Below are positions 44,290 through 53,051 of a stretch of 64,000 nt of DNA, piece after piece. Under the pieces are notes generated by a model. The model had not been told where the DNA came from. It saw only the letters and a list, made by a program, of their open reading frames with translations, and did no database searches. The position numbers and the translations under genes are program-made. The DNA is from Actinocatenispora rupis (GTDB lineage Bacteria; Actinomycetota; Actinomycetes; Mycobacteriales; Micromonosporaceae): NCBI RefSeq assembly GCF_016861975.1, contig NZ_BOMB01000033.1, forward strand, positions 114,191 to 178,190, read 5' to 3'. Positions within the stretch are counted from its first letter, which is position 1. Each line of letters starts with the position of its first letter.

Positions 44290-44459
44290 TTTACCCCTAT
44301 GCCTGGCAGCGATCTTCGTGTAAATCCTTAAAAGCGCCTTATGGCGCGCCAGTGCGGTTCACCCTGTCCGCCGCTGGTAAAGGAGGTTCCGTCCCTCTAT
44401 CACCCGGTGTTTCCCTCGACACCGGTTTCCCCTCATTCCTCATTCCGAGAGGAACAGCC

Positions 44460-46388
44460 ATGGGTACACCCCTGCGCCGTGCCCTGGCCACGACGTTCGT
44501 CGCGTTCTCCGCGACGGCGCTGGCCTCGGCCGGCCTCGCCCAGTCCGCCTGGGCGGCCCCGGCAGGCGTCACCGGATCCGACGTCCAGCAGGTCTGCGCG
44601 CAGCCCGACCGGCCGCACGTGATGTCCTGCCTGGCGCTGCGCCGTACCGGCATGCACCCGGACCTGCCGTCCGGGTACGGGCCGTCCGACCTGCAGAGCG
44701 CGTACAGCCTGCCGGCCAACGGCGGCGCCGGCCAGACGATCGCCATCGTCGACGCGTACGACGACCCGAACGCGGCGAGCGACCTGGCCGCCTACCGGTC
44801 CGCGTACGGGTTGCCGGCGCTCGCGTCCGGTCAGTTCAAGAAGGTCAACCAGAACGGGCAGACCAGCCCGCTGCCGACCGGTGACACCGGCTGGGCCGGC
44901 GAGATCTCGCTGGACCTGGACATGGTGTCGGCGGTGGCGCCGAAGGCCAACATCATCCTGGTGGAGGCCAACTCGGCGACCGACTCCGACCTGTACACCG
45001 CGGAGGACGAGGCCGTCACGCTCGGCGCGAAGTTCGTGTCGAACTCGTGGGGCGGCAGCGAGTCGTCCACGCAGACCAGCGACGACGCGCACTTCAACCA
45101 CCCGGGCGTGGCGATCACCGTCTCGGCCGGCGACAGCAACTACGGCGCCGAGTACCCGGCGACGTCGAAGTACGTCACCGCGGTCGGCGGTACGTCGCTG
45201 ACCAAGGACAGTTCGGCGCGTGGCTGGTCGGAGAAGGTGTGGAACACCAACTCCACCGAGGGCACCGGTTCGGGCTGCTCGGCGTACGACGCGAAGCCGA
45301 CCTGGCAGACCGTCACCACGAACTGCTCGAAGCGCGCGGAGGCCGACGTGTCGGCCGTCGCCGACCCGGCGACCGGCGTGGCGGTGTACCAGACGTACGG
45401 CGGGTCCGGTTGGGCGGTCTACGGTGGCACCTCGGCGTCCGCGCCGATCATCGCCAGCGTGTACGCCCTGGCCGGCACCCCGGGCAGCAGCGACTACCCG
45501 GCCGCGTACCCGTACTCGCACCAGTCGAACCTGCACGACGTGACGAGCGGCAACAACGGCTCGTGCTCCACGTCGGTCTGGTGCACCGCGGGCACCGGCT
45601 GGGACGGCCCGACCGGCCTCGGTACGCCGAACGGGACGGCCGCGTTCGCCGCGGGCGGCAGTACCGGATCGGTGAACGTGGCGAACCCGGGCAGCCAGTC
45701 GAACAAGACCGGTGACTCGGTCAACCTGCAGCTGTCCGCGTCCGGCGGCACCGCGCCGTACACGTGGTCGGCGACCGGCCTGCCGACCGGCCTGTCGATC
45801 TCGTCGTCCGGCGCGATCACCGGCAGCCCGAGCGCGAACGGCACGTACACCGTGACCGCGACCGCGAAGGACGCCACCGGCCTGACCGGTTCGACGTCGT
45901 TCACCTGGACGGTCGGATCGAGCGGCACCTGCACGGCCGGTCAGCTGCTCGGCAACCCGGGCTTCGAGACCGGGTCGGCGGCGCCGTGGTCGGCCTCGTC
46001 CGGCGTCGTGTCGTCGAACGCGGACGGCGGCGTCGCGCACACCGGCTCGTACTACGCCTGGCTCGACGGGTACGGCACCACCCACACCGACACGGTCAGC
46101 CAGTCGGTGACGATCCCGTCCGGCTGCTCCTCGGTAACGTTCTCGTTCTACCTGTACGTCAGCACCCAGGAGTCCGGCAGCACCGCGTACGACAAGCTGA
46201 CGGTGAAGGCGAACTCGACCACGGTCGCGACGTTCTCCAACGCCAGCACGACCGGCAGCTACCTCAAGCACTCGTACACGCTGACCGGCGCGGCCGGCAG
46301 CACGGTGACGTTCAGCTTCACCGGTACGGAGGACTCGGTGCTCGCCACGTCGTTCCTGCTGGACGACACGGCGGTCAACGTGTCCTGA
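44460..46388 (+). CDS. Secreted S53 (sedolisin) family peptidase with Ig-like and C-terminal beta domains, copy 1
   Basis: A 642-residue exported protease. Signal peptide 1-32 (A-W-A-A-P). The catalytic set of sedolisins is visible: G-E148-I-S-L-D152 (Glu-x3-Asp), the oxyanion Asp in S-A-G-D225 and nucleophile S325 in G-G-T-S-A-S-A-P. No classical pro-kumamolisin domain is present. After about residue 400 comes an immunoglobulin-like putative Ig domain, then a jelly-roll-like domain starting N-P-G-F-E near 500. GAGAGGAAC precedes the ATG. Likely an extracellular acid-type endopeptidase for nutrient scavenging. Confidence 0.92.
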   Translation: MGTPLRRALATTFVAFSATALASAGLAQSAWAAPAGVTGSDVQQVCAQPDRPHVMSCLALRRTGMHPDLPSGYGPSDLQSAYSLPANGGAGQTIAIVDAYDDPNAASDLAAYRSAYGLPALASGQFKKVNQNGQTSPLPTGDTGWAGEISLDLDMVSAVAPKANIILVEANSATDSDLYTAEDEAVTLGAKFVSNSWGGSESSTQTSDDAHFNHPGVAITVSAGDSNYGAEYPATSKYVTAVGGTSLTKDSSARGWSEKVWNTNSTEGTGSGCSAYDAKPTWQTVTTNCSKRAEADVSAVADPATGVAVYQTYGGSGWAVYGGTSASAPIIASVYALAGTPGSSDYPAAYPYSHQSNLHDVTSGNNGSCSTSVWCTAGTGWDGPTGLGTPNGTAAFAAGGSTGSVNVANPGSQSNKTGDSVNLQLSASGGTAPYTWSATGLPTGLSISSSGAITGSPSANGTYTVTATAKDATGLTGSTSFTWTVGSSGTCTAGQLLGNPGFETGSAAPWSASSGVVSSNADGGVAHTGSYYAWLDGYGTTHTDTVSQSVTIPSGCSSVTFSFYLYVSTQESGSTAYDKLTVKANSTTVATFSNASTTGSYLKHSYTLTGAAGSTVTFSFTGTEDSVLATSFLLDDTAVNVS

Positions 46389-46409
46389 CCGTCCTTTGTG
46401 GACAACAGG

Positions 46410-46434
46410 CGCCCCCGGCGACCGGTCGGGGGCG
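46410..46434 (+). terminator. Hairpin terminator after S53 copy 1
   Basis: CGCCCCCG (46410-46417) pairs with CGGGGGCG (46427-46434) around a 9-nt loop, 22 nt after the stop codon. A single DnaA-like TGTGGACAA lies at 46397-46405. Confidence 0.75.
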
Positions 46435-46591
46435 TCTGCCGTTTCGTGTCCCGACATCAACCGAACGTCCGGTGGTGTGCCCCGCCGCGGTCCGGTAGAT
46501 CCTTACTGGCGCCCGTGCCGGTCCCCTACTCCATGCTCGTGGCGTCCTCTCCGGCGAACGTCGCCGGATCCCCTCAGCGAGAGGACCGCCT

Positions 46592-48463
46592 ATGGGTAAC
46601 CCCTTGCGCCGTGCCCTGATCACGGCCACCGTCGCGACCGCGACGGGCCTGGCCGCGTTCGGTACGGCGACGCCGGCCGCCGCGGCACCGACCACGCAGC
46701 GCGTGTGCGACACCCCGTCCGGGGCGCACGCCCGTTCGTGCCTCGCGGTGCGGCGTACCGGCATCCAGCCCGCCGCCACCATCGCGTACGGTCCGGCGGA
46801 CCTGCGCGGCGCGTACAAGTTGCCGTCGGGTGGCGGTGCCGGTGCCACGATCGCGATCGTGGACGCGTACGACGATCCGCACGCGGCGAGCGACCTCGCC
46901 AAGTACCGGTCGTACTACGGGCTGCCGGCGCTCGCGTCGGGCCAGTTCCGGAAGGTCAACCAGACCGGCGGGACCAGCCCGCTGCCGGCGGCCGACGAGG
47001 GCTGGGCCGGCGAGATCTCGCTGGACCTGGACATGGTGTCGGCGGTGGCGCCGAAGGCCAACATCATCCTGGTCGAGGCCGACTCGAACTACGACACCGA
47101 CCTGTTCGCCGCGGTCGACACCGCGGTACGGCTCGGCGCGAAGTACGTGTCGCTGTCCTGGGGTGGCGGCGAGGACTCCTCGCAGACGTCCCTCGACTCG
47201 CACCTCAACCACCCCGGGGTGGCCATCACCGCCAGTACCGGCGACTACGGCACGGGCGCGTCGTACCCGGCGACGTCGAAGTACGTGACGGCGGTCGGGG
47301 GTACGTCGCTGAAGAAGTCGACGAACTCCCGGGGCTGGAGCGAGACGGCGTGGAGCGGCGCCGGTTCGGGCTGCTCGGCGTACGACGCGAAGCCGGCGTG
47401 GCAGACCGTCTCCACCGGGTGCGGGAAGCGAGCCGAGGCCGACGTGGCCGCGGTCGCCGACCCGAACACCGGCGTCGCCGTGTACCAGACGTACGGCGGC
47501 TCCGGCTGGTACGTGTACGGCGGGACCAGCGCCTCGGCGCCGATCATCGCCAGTGTGTACGCGCTGGCGGGGAAGACGACCACGGCCGACTACCCGGCGG
47601 CGTACCCGTACGCGCACGCGTCGAAGCTGTTCGACGTGACGAGCGGCAGCAACGGCAGCTGCGGCGCGCCGATGTGCACCGCGCGTACCGGCTGGGACGG
47701 GCCGACGGGCCTGGGCACCCCGAACGGCACGGCGGCGTTCGCGCCGAGCACCGTGACCGTGAAGAACCCGGGTACGCAGGCCAACGACGTGGCGGACACG
47801 GTCGGCGTCCAGCTGTCCGCGTCCGGCGGCGCCGGGCCGTACACGTGGTCGGCGAGCAACCTGCCGGCCGGGCTGTCGATCTCGGCGGCCGGGAAGATCA
47901 CCGGCAGTCCCACCACCGTCGGCACCTCGACGGTGACGGTGACCGCGCGCGACGCCGGCGGGCGTACCGCCAGCACGTCGTTCTCGTGGACGGTGCGGAC
48001 GAACGTCTGCGCCGCGGGTCAGCTGCTCACCAACCCGGGCTTCGAGAACGGCGCGACCGGCTGGACGACCGGCCCGGGCGTGGTGGCACCGGACGGCGTC
48101 GACAACGCCGCCCACTCCGGCTCCGCGTACGCCTGGCTCGACGGGTACGGCACCACGCACACCGACACGCTCACCCAGTCGGTGCAGGTACCGCACCGGT
48201 GCGGGACGTTCACCGTCTCGTTCCAGTTGCGGGTGACGACCGAGGAGAAGTCCGCCTCGCCGTACGACACGCTCACGGTCAAGGCCAACTCGACGACGCT
48301 GGCGACGTACTCCAACGCCGACGCGTCCGACGGGTACGTGCTGCGCACGTTCACCCTGACCGGGCTGGCCGACACCACGGTGACGCTCAGCTTCACCGGC
48401 ACCGAGGACTCCTCGGTACCGACGTCGTTCCTCATCGACGACGTCGCGGCCGACGTGTCCTGA
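46592..48463 (+). CDS. Secreted S53 (sedolisin) family peptidase, copy 2
   Basis: A 623-residue paralogue of the preceding gene with the same architecture: signal peptide ending near A-A-A-A-P, G-E-I-S-L-D-L-D, G-G-T-S-A-S-A-P, Ig-like domain and C-terminal N-P-G-F-E domain. Whole segments such as S-L-D-L-D-M-V-S-A-V-A-P-K-A-N are identical in both proteins and at DNA level, showing a recent tandem duplication. Each copy has its own terminator, so they are probably separate transcripts. GCGAGAGGACC lies upstream of the ATG. Confidence 0.92.
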   Translation: MGNPLRRALITATVATATGLAAFGTATPAAAAPTTQRVCDTPSGAHARSCLAVRRTGIQPAATIAYGPADLRGAYKLPSGGGAGATIAIVDAYDDPHAASDLAKYRSYYGLPALASGQFRKVNQTGGTSPLPAADEGWAGEISLDLDMVSAVAPKANIILVEADSNYDTDLFAAVDTAVRLGAKYVSLSWGGGEDSSQTSLDSHLNHPGVAITASTGDYGTGASYPATSKYVTAVGGTSLKKSTNSRGWSETAWSGAGSGCSAYDAKPAWQTVSTGCGKRAEADVAAVADPNTGVAVYQTYGGSGWYVYGGTSASAPIIASVYALAGKTTTADYPAAYPYAHASKLFDVTSGSNGSCGAPMCTARTGWDGPTGLGTPNGTAAFAPSTVTVKNPGTQANDVADTVGVQLSASGGAGPYTWSASNLPAGLSISAAGKITGSPTTVGTSTVTVTARDAGGRTASTSFSWTVRTNVCAAGQLLTNPGFENGATGWTTGPGVVAPDGVDNAAHSGSAYAWLDGYGTTHTDTLTQSVQVPHRCGTFTVSFQLRVTTEEKSASPYDTLTVKANSTTLATYSNADASDGYVLRTFTLTGLADTTVTLSFTGTEDSSVPTSFLIDDVAADVS

Positions 48464-48467
48464 CGAC

Positions 48468-48500
48468 CGGGCGCCACCGGGTCCGACCCGGTGGCGCCCG
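48468..48500 (+). terminator. Strong 15-bp perfect hairpin terminator after S53 copy 2
   Basis: Arms 48468-48482 and 48486-48500 pair perfectly over 15 bp with a 3-nt loop (CCG), 5 nt after the stop. It separates the peptidase from the convergent AraC-type gene and may serve both. Confidence 0.85.
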
Positions 48501-48580
48501 TCCACAGTGGATCGACCCCCACCTGAACCGTTGTGCCCGGCCGCTTCGCGCCTCCGCGTACGACGCTCCACAGTGGAGTG

Positions 48581-49507
48581 TCAGCCGTCGTAGCGGGCCG
48601 GGTCGCCGAACCCCAGATCGTCGATCCCGTACTCGCGCAGCGCGGCGACCGCCAGCGTCCGCCGGTACGCGGAGAAGTTCAGGACGTGCGCGATCATGCC
48701 GCCGTAGCTGAACGTCTGCGGTGGCGTGCAGGTCGCGTCGATGAACGTGACGCCCTCCTCGCCGCGTTCCCGGATCCGGTTGGCGAGCGCGAGGAACGCG
48801 GGGCCGGCGCTGTCGTACCGGCGGCGGAGCGCGTCGACGGTGCGCGCCTCGGCGGGCAGTTCGGAGCCGAGCGGGTCGCCACCGGGCGGCCGGTCCCCCG
48901 CCACCGCCGCCGTCCACCGCTCCTTCGTACTCACCAGGGTGTGCAGCAGGTCGCGCATGCTGCCGCCGGCGTCCAGCGCGTCCACGCTCATCGTGATGGG
49001 CCGGTCGAGCGTCTCGTCCGGCAGCCGGGCGGCGCGGTCGAGGATCTCGCCGACCAGCCAGTTGTCGTGCGCCAGCAGCGTCGTGGTGACGTCCATCGTC
49101 GTCTCCCCGGAGTCGGCCGGCAGCCGCAGGGCGCCGGGCGGACAGAAGTGGATCCCGTTCGGGGCGGGCAGCCGTACGCGAGCGCCCGGGTCGCCCCGCA
49201 GCGCCGACGGCACCCGCCCGTACGACCGGCGGAACGCCCGCGTGAACGCCTCGGGCGAGCCGTACCCGGCGTCGAACGCGACGTCGGTGACCGACGCCCC
49301 GTCCCGCAACCGGTACGCGGCGCGTTCCATCAGCAGCCGCCGCCGGAACGCGCCGGTCGGCTCCCCCACGGCGGCGGCGACCAGCCGGTCGAAGTGGTAG
49401 CGCGACAGGTACGCCCGGTGGGCCAGTTCGGCACCGTCGCACGTCGGGTCCTCGACGCTCGCCATCACCACGTCGAGCATGTCCCGCAACCTGTCGCGTT
49501 CGGCCAT
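48581..49507 (-). CDS. AraC-family regulator fused to a DinB-like domain
   Basis: A 308-residue protein. Residues 1-110 are a double helix-turn-helix of AraC type (S-R-Y-H-F-D-R-L, V-T-D-V-A-F-D-A-G-Y-G-S-P-E-A-F-T-R-A-F-R-R-S-Y-G-R-V-P). Residues about 140-300 form a four-helix DinB/YfiT-like domain (A-H-D-N-W-L-V, H-T-L-V-S, I-A-H-V-L-N-F-S-A-Y-R-R), with histidines that could bind metal. Such fusions are known but unstudied; the DinB part may sense or detoxify thiol-reactive compounds. Convergent with the S53 gene. Confidence 0.9.
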   Translation of the reverse strand: MAERDRLRDMLDVVMASVEDPTCDGAELAHRAYLSRYHFDRLVAAAVGEPTGAFRRRLLMERAAYRLRDGASVTDVAFDAGYGSPEAFTRAFRRSYGRVPSALRGDPGARVRLPAPNGIHFCPPGALRLPADSGETTMDVTTTLLAHDNWLVGEILDRAARLPDETLDRPITMSVDALDAGGSMRDLLHTLVSTKERWTAAVAGDRPPGGDPLGSELPAEARTVDALRRRYDSAGPAFLALANRIRERGEEGVTFIDATCTPPQTFSYGGMIAHVLNFSAYRRTLAVAALREYGIDDLGFGDPARYDG

Positions 49508-49584
49508 GTCCCCATCATCGGCAGCCGCGGGGCCCGGCGCCTGACCGTTCTTGCTGTTCCACCGGGGCGTCGTAGGGTCGTCGT

Positions 49585-50022
49585 ATGCGGATTGCGGTGG
49601 CGGCGGACTCCCCCGACGGGATCGCCGCGGTACTCGTCGACGAGCTCACCCGGCGCGGCCACCAGGTCCGGCCGTACGGGGCGCTCCGGGCGGACGACCG
49701 GGCCGACTGGGCCTGGTGCGCCGAGGCGGCGGCCCGGGACGTGGCGGACGGCCGGGCCGACCAGGCGGTCGTCTGCTGCTGGACCGGCACCGGCGCGTCC
49801 ATCGCCGCCAACAAGGTCCCCGGCGTACGTGCCGCGCTGTGCGCGGATGCGTACACGGCGGACGGGGCGCGGCGGTGGAACGACGCGAACGTCCTGGCGC
49901 TCAGCCTGCGGGTGGTGTCCGCGCCGCTGCTGGGCGAGATCCTGGACGCCTGGCTGGCCGGAGCGCCCAGCGCCGAACCGGAGGACCGGGCCAACATCGC
50001 CCACACCGGCGAGATCCGCTAG
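49585..50022 (+). CDS. RpiB/LacA/LacB family sugar-phosphate isomerase
   Basis: A 145-residue protein of the ribose-5-phosphate isomerase B fold. V-C-C-W-T-G-T-G-A-S-I-A-A-N-K-V-P-G-V-R-A-A corresponds to the RpiB signature (usual C-G-T-G-I-G at the active-site cysteine; here C-W-T-G-T-G). A W-N-D-A-N-V-L-A-L-S motif follows. Substitutions suggest a non-ribose substrate. TAGGGT at 49573-49578 is 6 nt before the ATG. May act with the nearby isomerase/dehydrogenase genes. Confidence 0.85.
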   Translation: MRIAVAADSPDGIAAVLVDELTRRGHQVRPYGALRADDRADWAWCAEAAARDVADGRADQAVVCCWTGTGASIAANKVPGVRAALCADAYTADGARRWNDANVLALSLRVVSAPLLGEILDAWLAGAPSAEPEDRANIAHTGEIR

Positions 50023-50109
50023 CGACGGGCGGTCGGACCCGGCCGCCACCTGGACGATCGTGCCGGTGGAGTACGGGCGGGCCGGGCGCGGCGCTGGCAG
50101 TCTGGGCTG

Positions 50110-51078
50110 GTGACGTACCGGAGGATCGACGGCGACCCGGACCCCGCGGCGGTCCGGCGCGTCACGTTCGTGCCGTTCCTGCCGGGCGGTGCCTGCGCCG
50201 CGATCCCCGATCCGGTACGACTCCCGTCCGGTCCGGTACTCCCCGGCGAGCACTACCTGCTCGACACGTGCCTGCGGATCCCGCTGGAACAGGCCGGGTA
50301 CCGGTTCCAGCGCGCGCACCCGGTCGCCCTCGACGGCGACCACCTGTACCTGTGGCTCGACGGCGACCGCTACCGGGGGCGCCGCCCGCACCGGGTGGTC
50401 GAGCTGGTGTCGGGCGACCCGGCGACGCTCGTACGGCTGCTGGCGGACCGGCCGGACGAGGCGCGGGCGGTCGGTGACGCGGCCGAGTCGTTCGCCGCGC
50501 AGGGTGATGCGAGCTGGTTCGCCGACACCGTACGGCTGCTGGAGCCGGCGTACCTGCGGGCCGAGACGGTCGAGGCCGGCTCCGGCTTCGGCGGTACGGC
50601 GGCGGACTGGCGGGCGCGGCGGATCGGTGTCGTCGCCGGGATGTGCCGCTCCGGCACGTTCCTCGACCTGGGCTGCGCGAACGGGCTGCTGATGGAGTCG
50701 GCGCGGACGTGGGCGGCGGAGCGCGGCCTCGACATCGAGCCGTACGGGGTGGACCTGTCGCCGGGGCTCGTCGCGCTGGCCCGCCGGCGCCTGCCGTACT
50801 GGGCGGACCGCATCACCGTCGGCAACGCGCTGGATCGGTGCCCCGACCGGCGCTTCACGTACGTGCACCTGTTGTTGGACCTGGTGCCGCCGCACCGCCG
50901 GCACGAGCTGGTACGGCACGGGTTGGCGCTGGTCGAGCCGGGCGGCCGGCTGCTCGTCAGCCACTACCGGCACGAGGGCAGCACGGACGTACCGGTGACG
51001 AGACAGCTCGCCGACCTGGGGTTCGCGGTGAGCGGGGTGGACGCGTCGGGAGACACGGCGTGGATCGACGTACCGTGA
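50110..51078 (+). CDS. Methyltransferase with N-terminal NUDIX-like domain
   Basis: A 322-residue protein. Residues 1-110 resemble a NUDIX hydrolase fold (V-T-F-V-P-F-L-P-G-G...P-G-E-H-Y-L-L-D-T-C-L-R-I-P) but no G-x5-E-x7-R-E-U-x-E-E catalytic box is present, so this part is probably a binding domain. Residues about 170-310 are a class I SAM methyltransferase (F-L-D-L-G-C-A-N-G-L-L motif I, Y-G-V-D-L-S). Substrate unknown. CAGTCT ends 6 nt before GTG 50110. Confidence 0.8.
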   Translation: MTYRRIDGDPDPAAVRRVTFVPFLPGGACAAIPDPVRLPSGPVLPGEHYLLDTCLRIPLEQAGYRFQRAHPVALDGDHLYLWLDGDRYRGRRPHRVVELVSGDPATLVRLLADRPDEARAVGDAAESFAAQGDASWFADTVRLLEPAYLRAETVEAGSGFGGTAADWRARRIGVVAGMCRSGTFLDLGCANGLLMESARTWAAERGLDIEPYGVDLSPGLVALARRRLPYWADRITVGNALDRCPDRRFTYVHLLLDLVPPHRRHELVRHGLALVEPGGRLLVSHYRHEGSTDVPVTRQLADLGFAVSGVDASGDTAWIDVP

Positions 51079-51101
51079 CTTCTGTTGAAATAGTCAAAAG
51101 T
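51078..51101. promoter_or_regulatory. ROK-type operator upstream of isomerase/dehydrogenase operon 1
   Basis: A 24-bp imperfect palindrome bounded by ACTT and AAGT in AT-rich DNA. Read on the minus strand it matches the site at 58242-58265 at 18 of 24 positions, including an identical ACTTTTGAC at one end. It lies just upstream of a TTGACC (51104-51109) / TAGCTT (51128-51133) promoter with 18-bp spacing that would drive the gene at 51169. Confidence 0.75.
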
Positions 51102-51168
51102 CGTTGACCGCAGGTACGAAAGTCGCCTAGCTTTACCGCATCCGCTTCCGTCCTCCCGGGAGTTCACC

Positions 51169-51894
51169 ATGCTCGGTGTCCAGCTGTACTCGGTCCGCGA
51201 CGACCTGTCCCGGGATCGGGACGCCACCCTCCGGCGCATCGCCGACATCGGTTTCGGCGCCGTCGAGCCGTACGATCCGCTCAACGACCCGGCCGGCTTC
51301 CGCGCCGTCGCCGACGACCTCGGCCTCACCGTCTGGTCCACCCACGCCCCCGTACTCGGTGAGCGCCGCGACGACATCCTCGACGCTGCCGGCGTACTCG
51401 GGCTGGACGCGGTGATCGTGCCGGCCGTCGCGCCCGAACAGTGGGCCGACGCCGACGGGGTCGCCCGCATCGCCGACCAGCTCAACGACACGGCCGCGCG
51501 CGCCGCCGACCGCGGCCTCCGCATCGGCTACCACAACCACTGGTGGGAGCTGGAGAGCCGGATCGACGGCCGGTCCGCGCTCGAAGCGCTCGCCGACAAG
51601 CTCGCCCCCGAGGTCATCCTCGAAGTCGACGTGTACTGGTCGACCGTCGGCGGCGAGGTCACCGCCGACCTGCTCGGCCGCCTCGGCGACCGGGTGAGGT
51701 ACCTGCACGTGAAGGACGGGCCGGCGGTCAGGGACGCGCCGATGACCGCGGTCGGCGCGGGCACCGTACCGATCACGGACATCCTCGCCGCCGCGCCCAC
51801 GGCGTACCGCGTGGTGGAGCTGGACGAGTGCGCGACCGACATGTTCGACGCGCTCGCCGAAAGCCACCGCTACCTGACGGGACTGTCCGCGTGA
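51169..51894 (+). CDS. Sugar phosphate isomerase/epimerase (xylose isomerase-like TIM barrel)
   Basis: A 241-residue TIM-barrel protein of the AP-endonuclease-2/xylose isomerase-like family (G-V-Q-L-Y-S-V-R-D at the N-terminus, Y-H-N-H-W-W-E, L-E-V-D-V-Y-W, Y-L-H-V-K-D-G, V-V-E-L-D-E). His, Glu and Asp ligands for a divalent metal are in place. Often paired with Gfo/Idh/MocA dehydrogenases in inositol or unusual-sugar catabolism; here the dehydrogenase follows with a 4-bp overlap. CCCGGGAG precedes the ATG. Confidence 0.9.
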   Translation: MLGVQLYSVRDDLSRDRDATLRRIADIGFGAVEPYDPLNDPAGFRAVADDLGLTVWSTHAPVLGERRDDILDAAGVLGLDAVIVPAVAPEQWADADGVARIADQLNDTAARAADRGLRIGYHNHWWELESRIDGRSALEALADKLAPEVILEVDVYWSTVGGEVTADLLGRLGDRVRYLHVKDGPAVRDAPMTAVGAGTVPITDILAAAPTAYRVVELDECATDMFDALAESHRYLTGLSA

Positions 51895-53000
51895 GCGCGG
51901 GCAGCGGGCCGGTCGGCGTCGGCGTCGTCGGCTGCGGCACGATCTCCGACCAGTACCTGACGAACCTGTCGGCGTTCCCGGACGTGGCCGTCGTCGCGGT
52001 GGCCGACCTGGACCAGGACCGCGCGCGGGCCACGGCGGAGAAGTACGGCGTGCCGGTGGTCGGGGACACCGACACCGTGGTCGCGCACCCGGACGTCGAG
52101 CTGGTCGTCAACCTGACCATCCCGGCGGCGCACACCGAGGTCGCCGCGAAGGCCGTCGCCGCCGGCCGCCACGTGTACTCGGAGAAGCCCCTCGCCCTGG
52201 AACGCGAGGCCGGCGCGGCGCTGCTCGCCGACGCCACCGCCGCCGGGCTACGGGTCGGCAACGCGCCGGACACGTTCCTCGGCGCGGGACTCCAGACGGC
52301 GTACCGGTTGATCGCCGACGGCGCGATCGGTACGCCGCTCACCGCGCTCACCCTGTTCCAGGTGCCGGGGCCGGAGTCGTGGCACCCCAACCCGGCGTTC
52401 CTCTACCAGTACGGGGCGGGCCCGCTGTTCGACCTCGGCCCGTACTACCTGACCGCGCTCGTCGCCGCGTTCGGACCGGCGAGCCGGGTCGGCGCCGTCG
52501 CCCGCAAGGCCCGCGCCACCCGTACGGTCGGGTCGGGGCCGCTGGCGGGCACCGAGTTCCCCGTCGAGGTACCGACGCACGTGTCGGCGCTCGTCGAGTT
52601 CGCCGGCGGGCAGGCGGCCACCAGCGTGCTCAGCTTCGACTCGCCGCTGCCGCGGGCCGGGTTCCTGGAGATCACCGGCACCGGCGCGACGATCGCGCTG
52701 CCCGACCCGAACAACTTCGACGGCGACATCCGGCTGCGGACGGCGAGCGACGACGACTGGACCGTCGTACCCTGCCAGGGCGCGACGGCCAGCCGCGGCG
52801 TCGGCGTACTCGACATGGCCCGGGCACTGCGTACCGGCGCGCCGCACCGGGCGTCGGGCGACCTGGCGCTGCACGTCCTCGACCTGATGACCGCGATCAC
52901 CGAGTCGGCCGCGGCCGGCAGCTTCACGTCGCTGTCCACGACGGCCACGGCGCCGGAGCCGCTGCCCACCGACTTCGACCCGTACGCCGCGACGCTCTGA
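51891..53000 (+). CDS. Gfo/Idh/MocA family oxidoreductase, operon 1
   Basis: A 369-residue NAD(P)-dependent sugar dehydrogenase: N-terminal Rossmann fold (G-V-V-G-C-G-T-I-S), the family signature S-E-K-P-L-A, and a C-terminal alpha/beta domain with F-D-L-G-P-Y-Y supplying active-site residues. GTG 51891 overlaps the preceding stop (GTGA). Likely acts on the same sugar or cyclitol as its partner isomerase. Expression presumably under the ROK repressor encoded at 57049. Confidence 0.92.
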   Translation: MSAGSGPVGVGVVGCGTISDQYLTNLSAFPDVAVVAVADLDQDRARATAEKYGVPVVGDTDTVVAHPDVELVVNLTIPAAHTEVAAKAVAAGRHVYSEKPLALEREAGAALLADATAAGLRVGNAPDTFLGAGLQTAYRLIADGAIGTPLTALTLFQVPGPESWHPNPAFLYQYGAGPLFDLGPYYLTALVAAFGPASRVGAVARKARATRTVGSGPLAGTEFPVEVPTHVSALVEFAGGQAATSVLSFDSPLPRAGFLEITGTGATIALPDPNNFDGDIRLRTASDDDWTVVPCQGATASRGVGVLDMARALRTGAPHRASGDLALHVLDLMTAITESAAAGSFTSLSTTATAPEPLPTDFDPYAATL

Positions 53001-53012
53001 CCCGTCTCTCCA

Positions 53013-53045
53013 CGACGCCGGGCGCCCCCGAGGTGCCCGGCGTCG
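53013..53045. terminator. Bidirectional hairpin terminator
   Basis: CGACGCCGGGC (53013-53023) and GCCCGGCGTCG (53035-53045) form an 11-bp perfect stem with an 11-nt loop between convergent genes. Confidence 0.8.
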
Positions 53046-53051
53046 GTCGGG

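Noticed and set aside
44299..44331. Ten-codon ORF upstream of the first S53 gene as a leader peptide
   Set aside because: No repeated regulatory codons and no attenuator-type alternative stems follow it.
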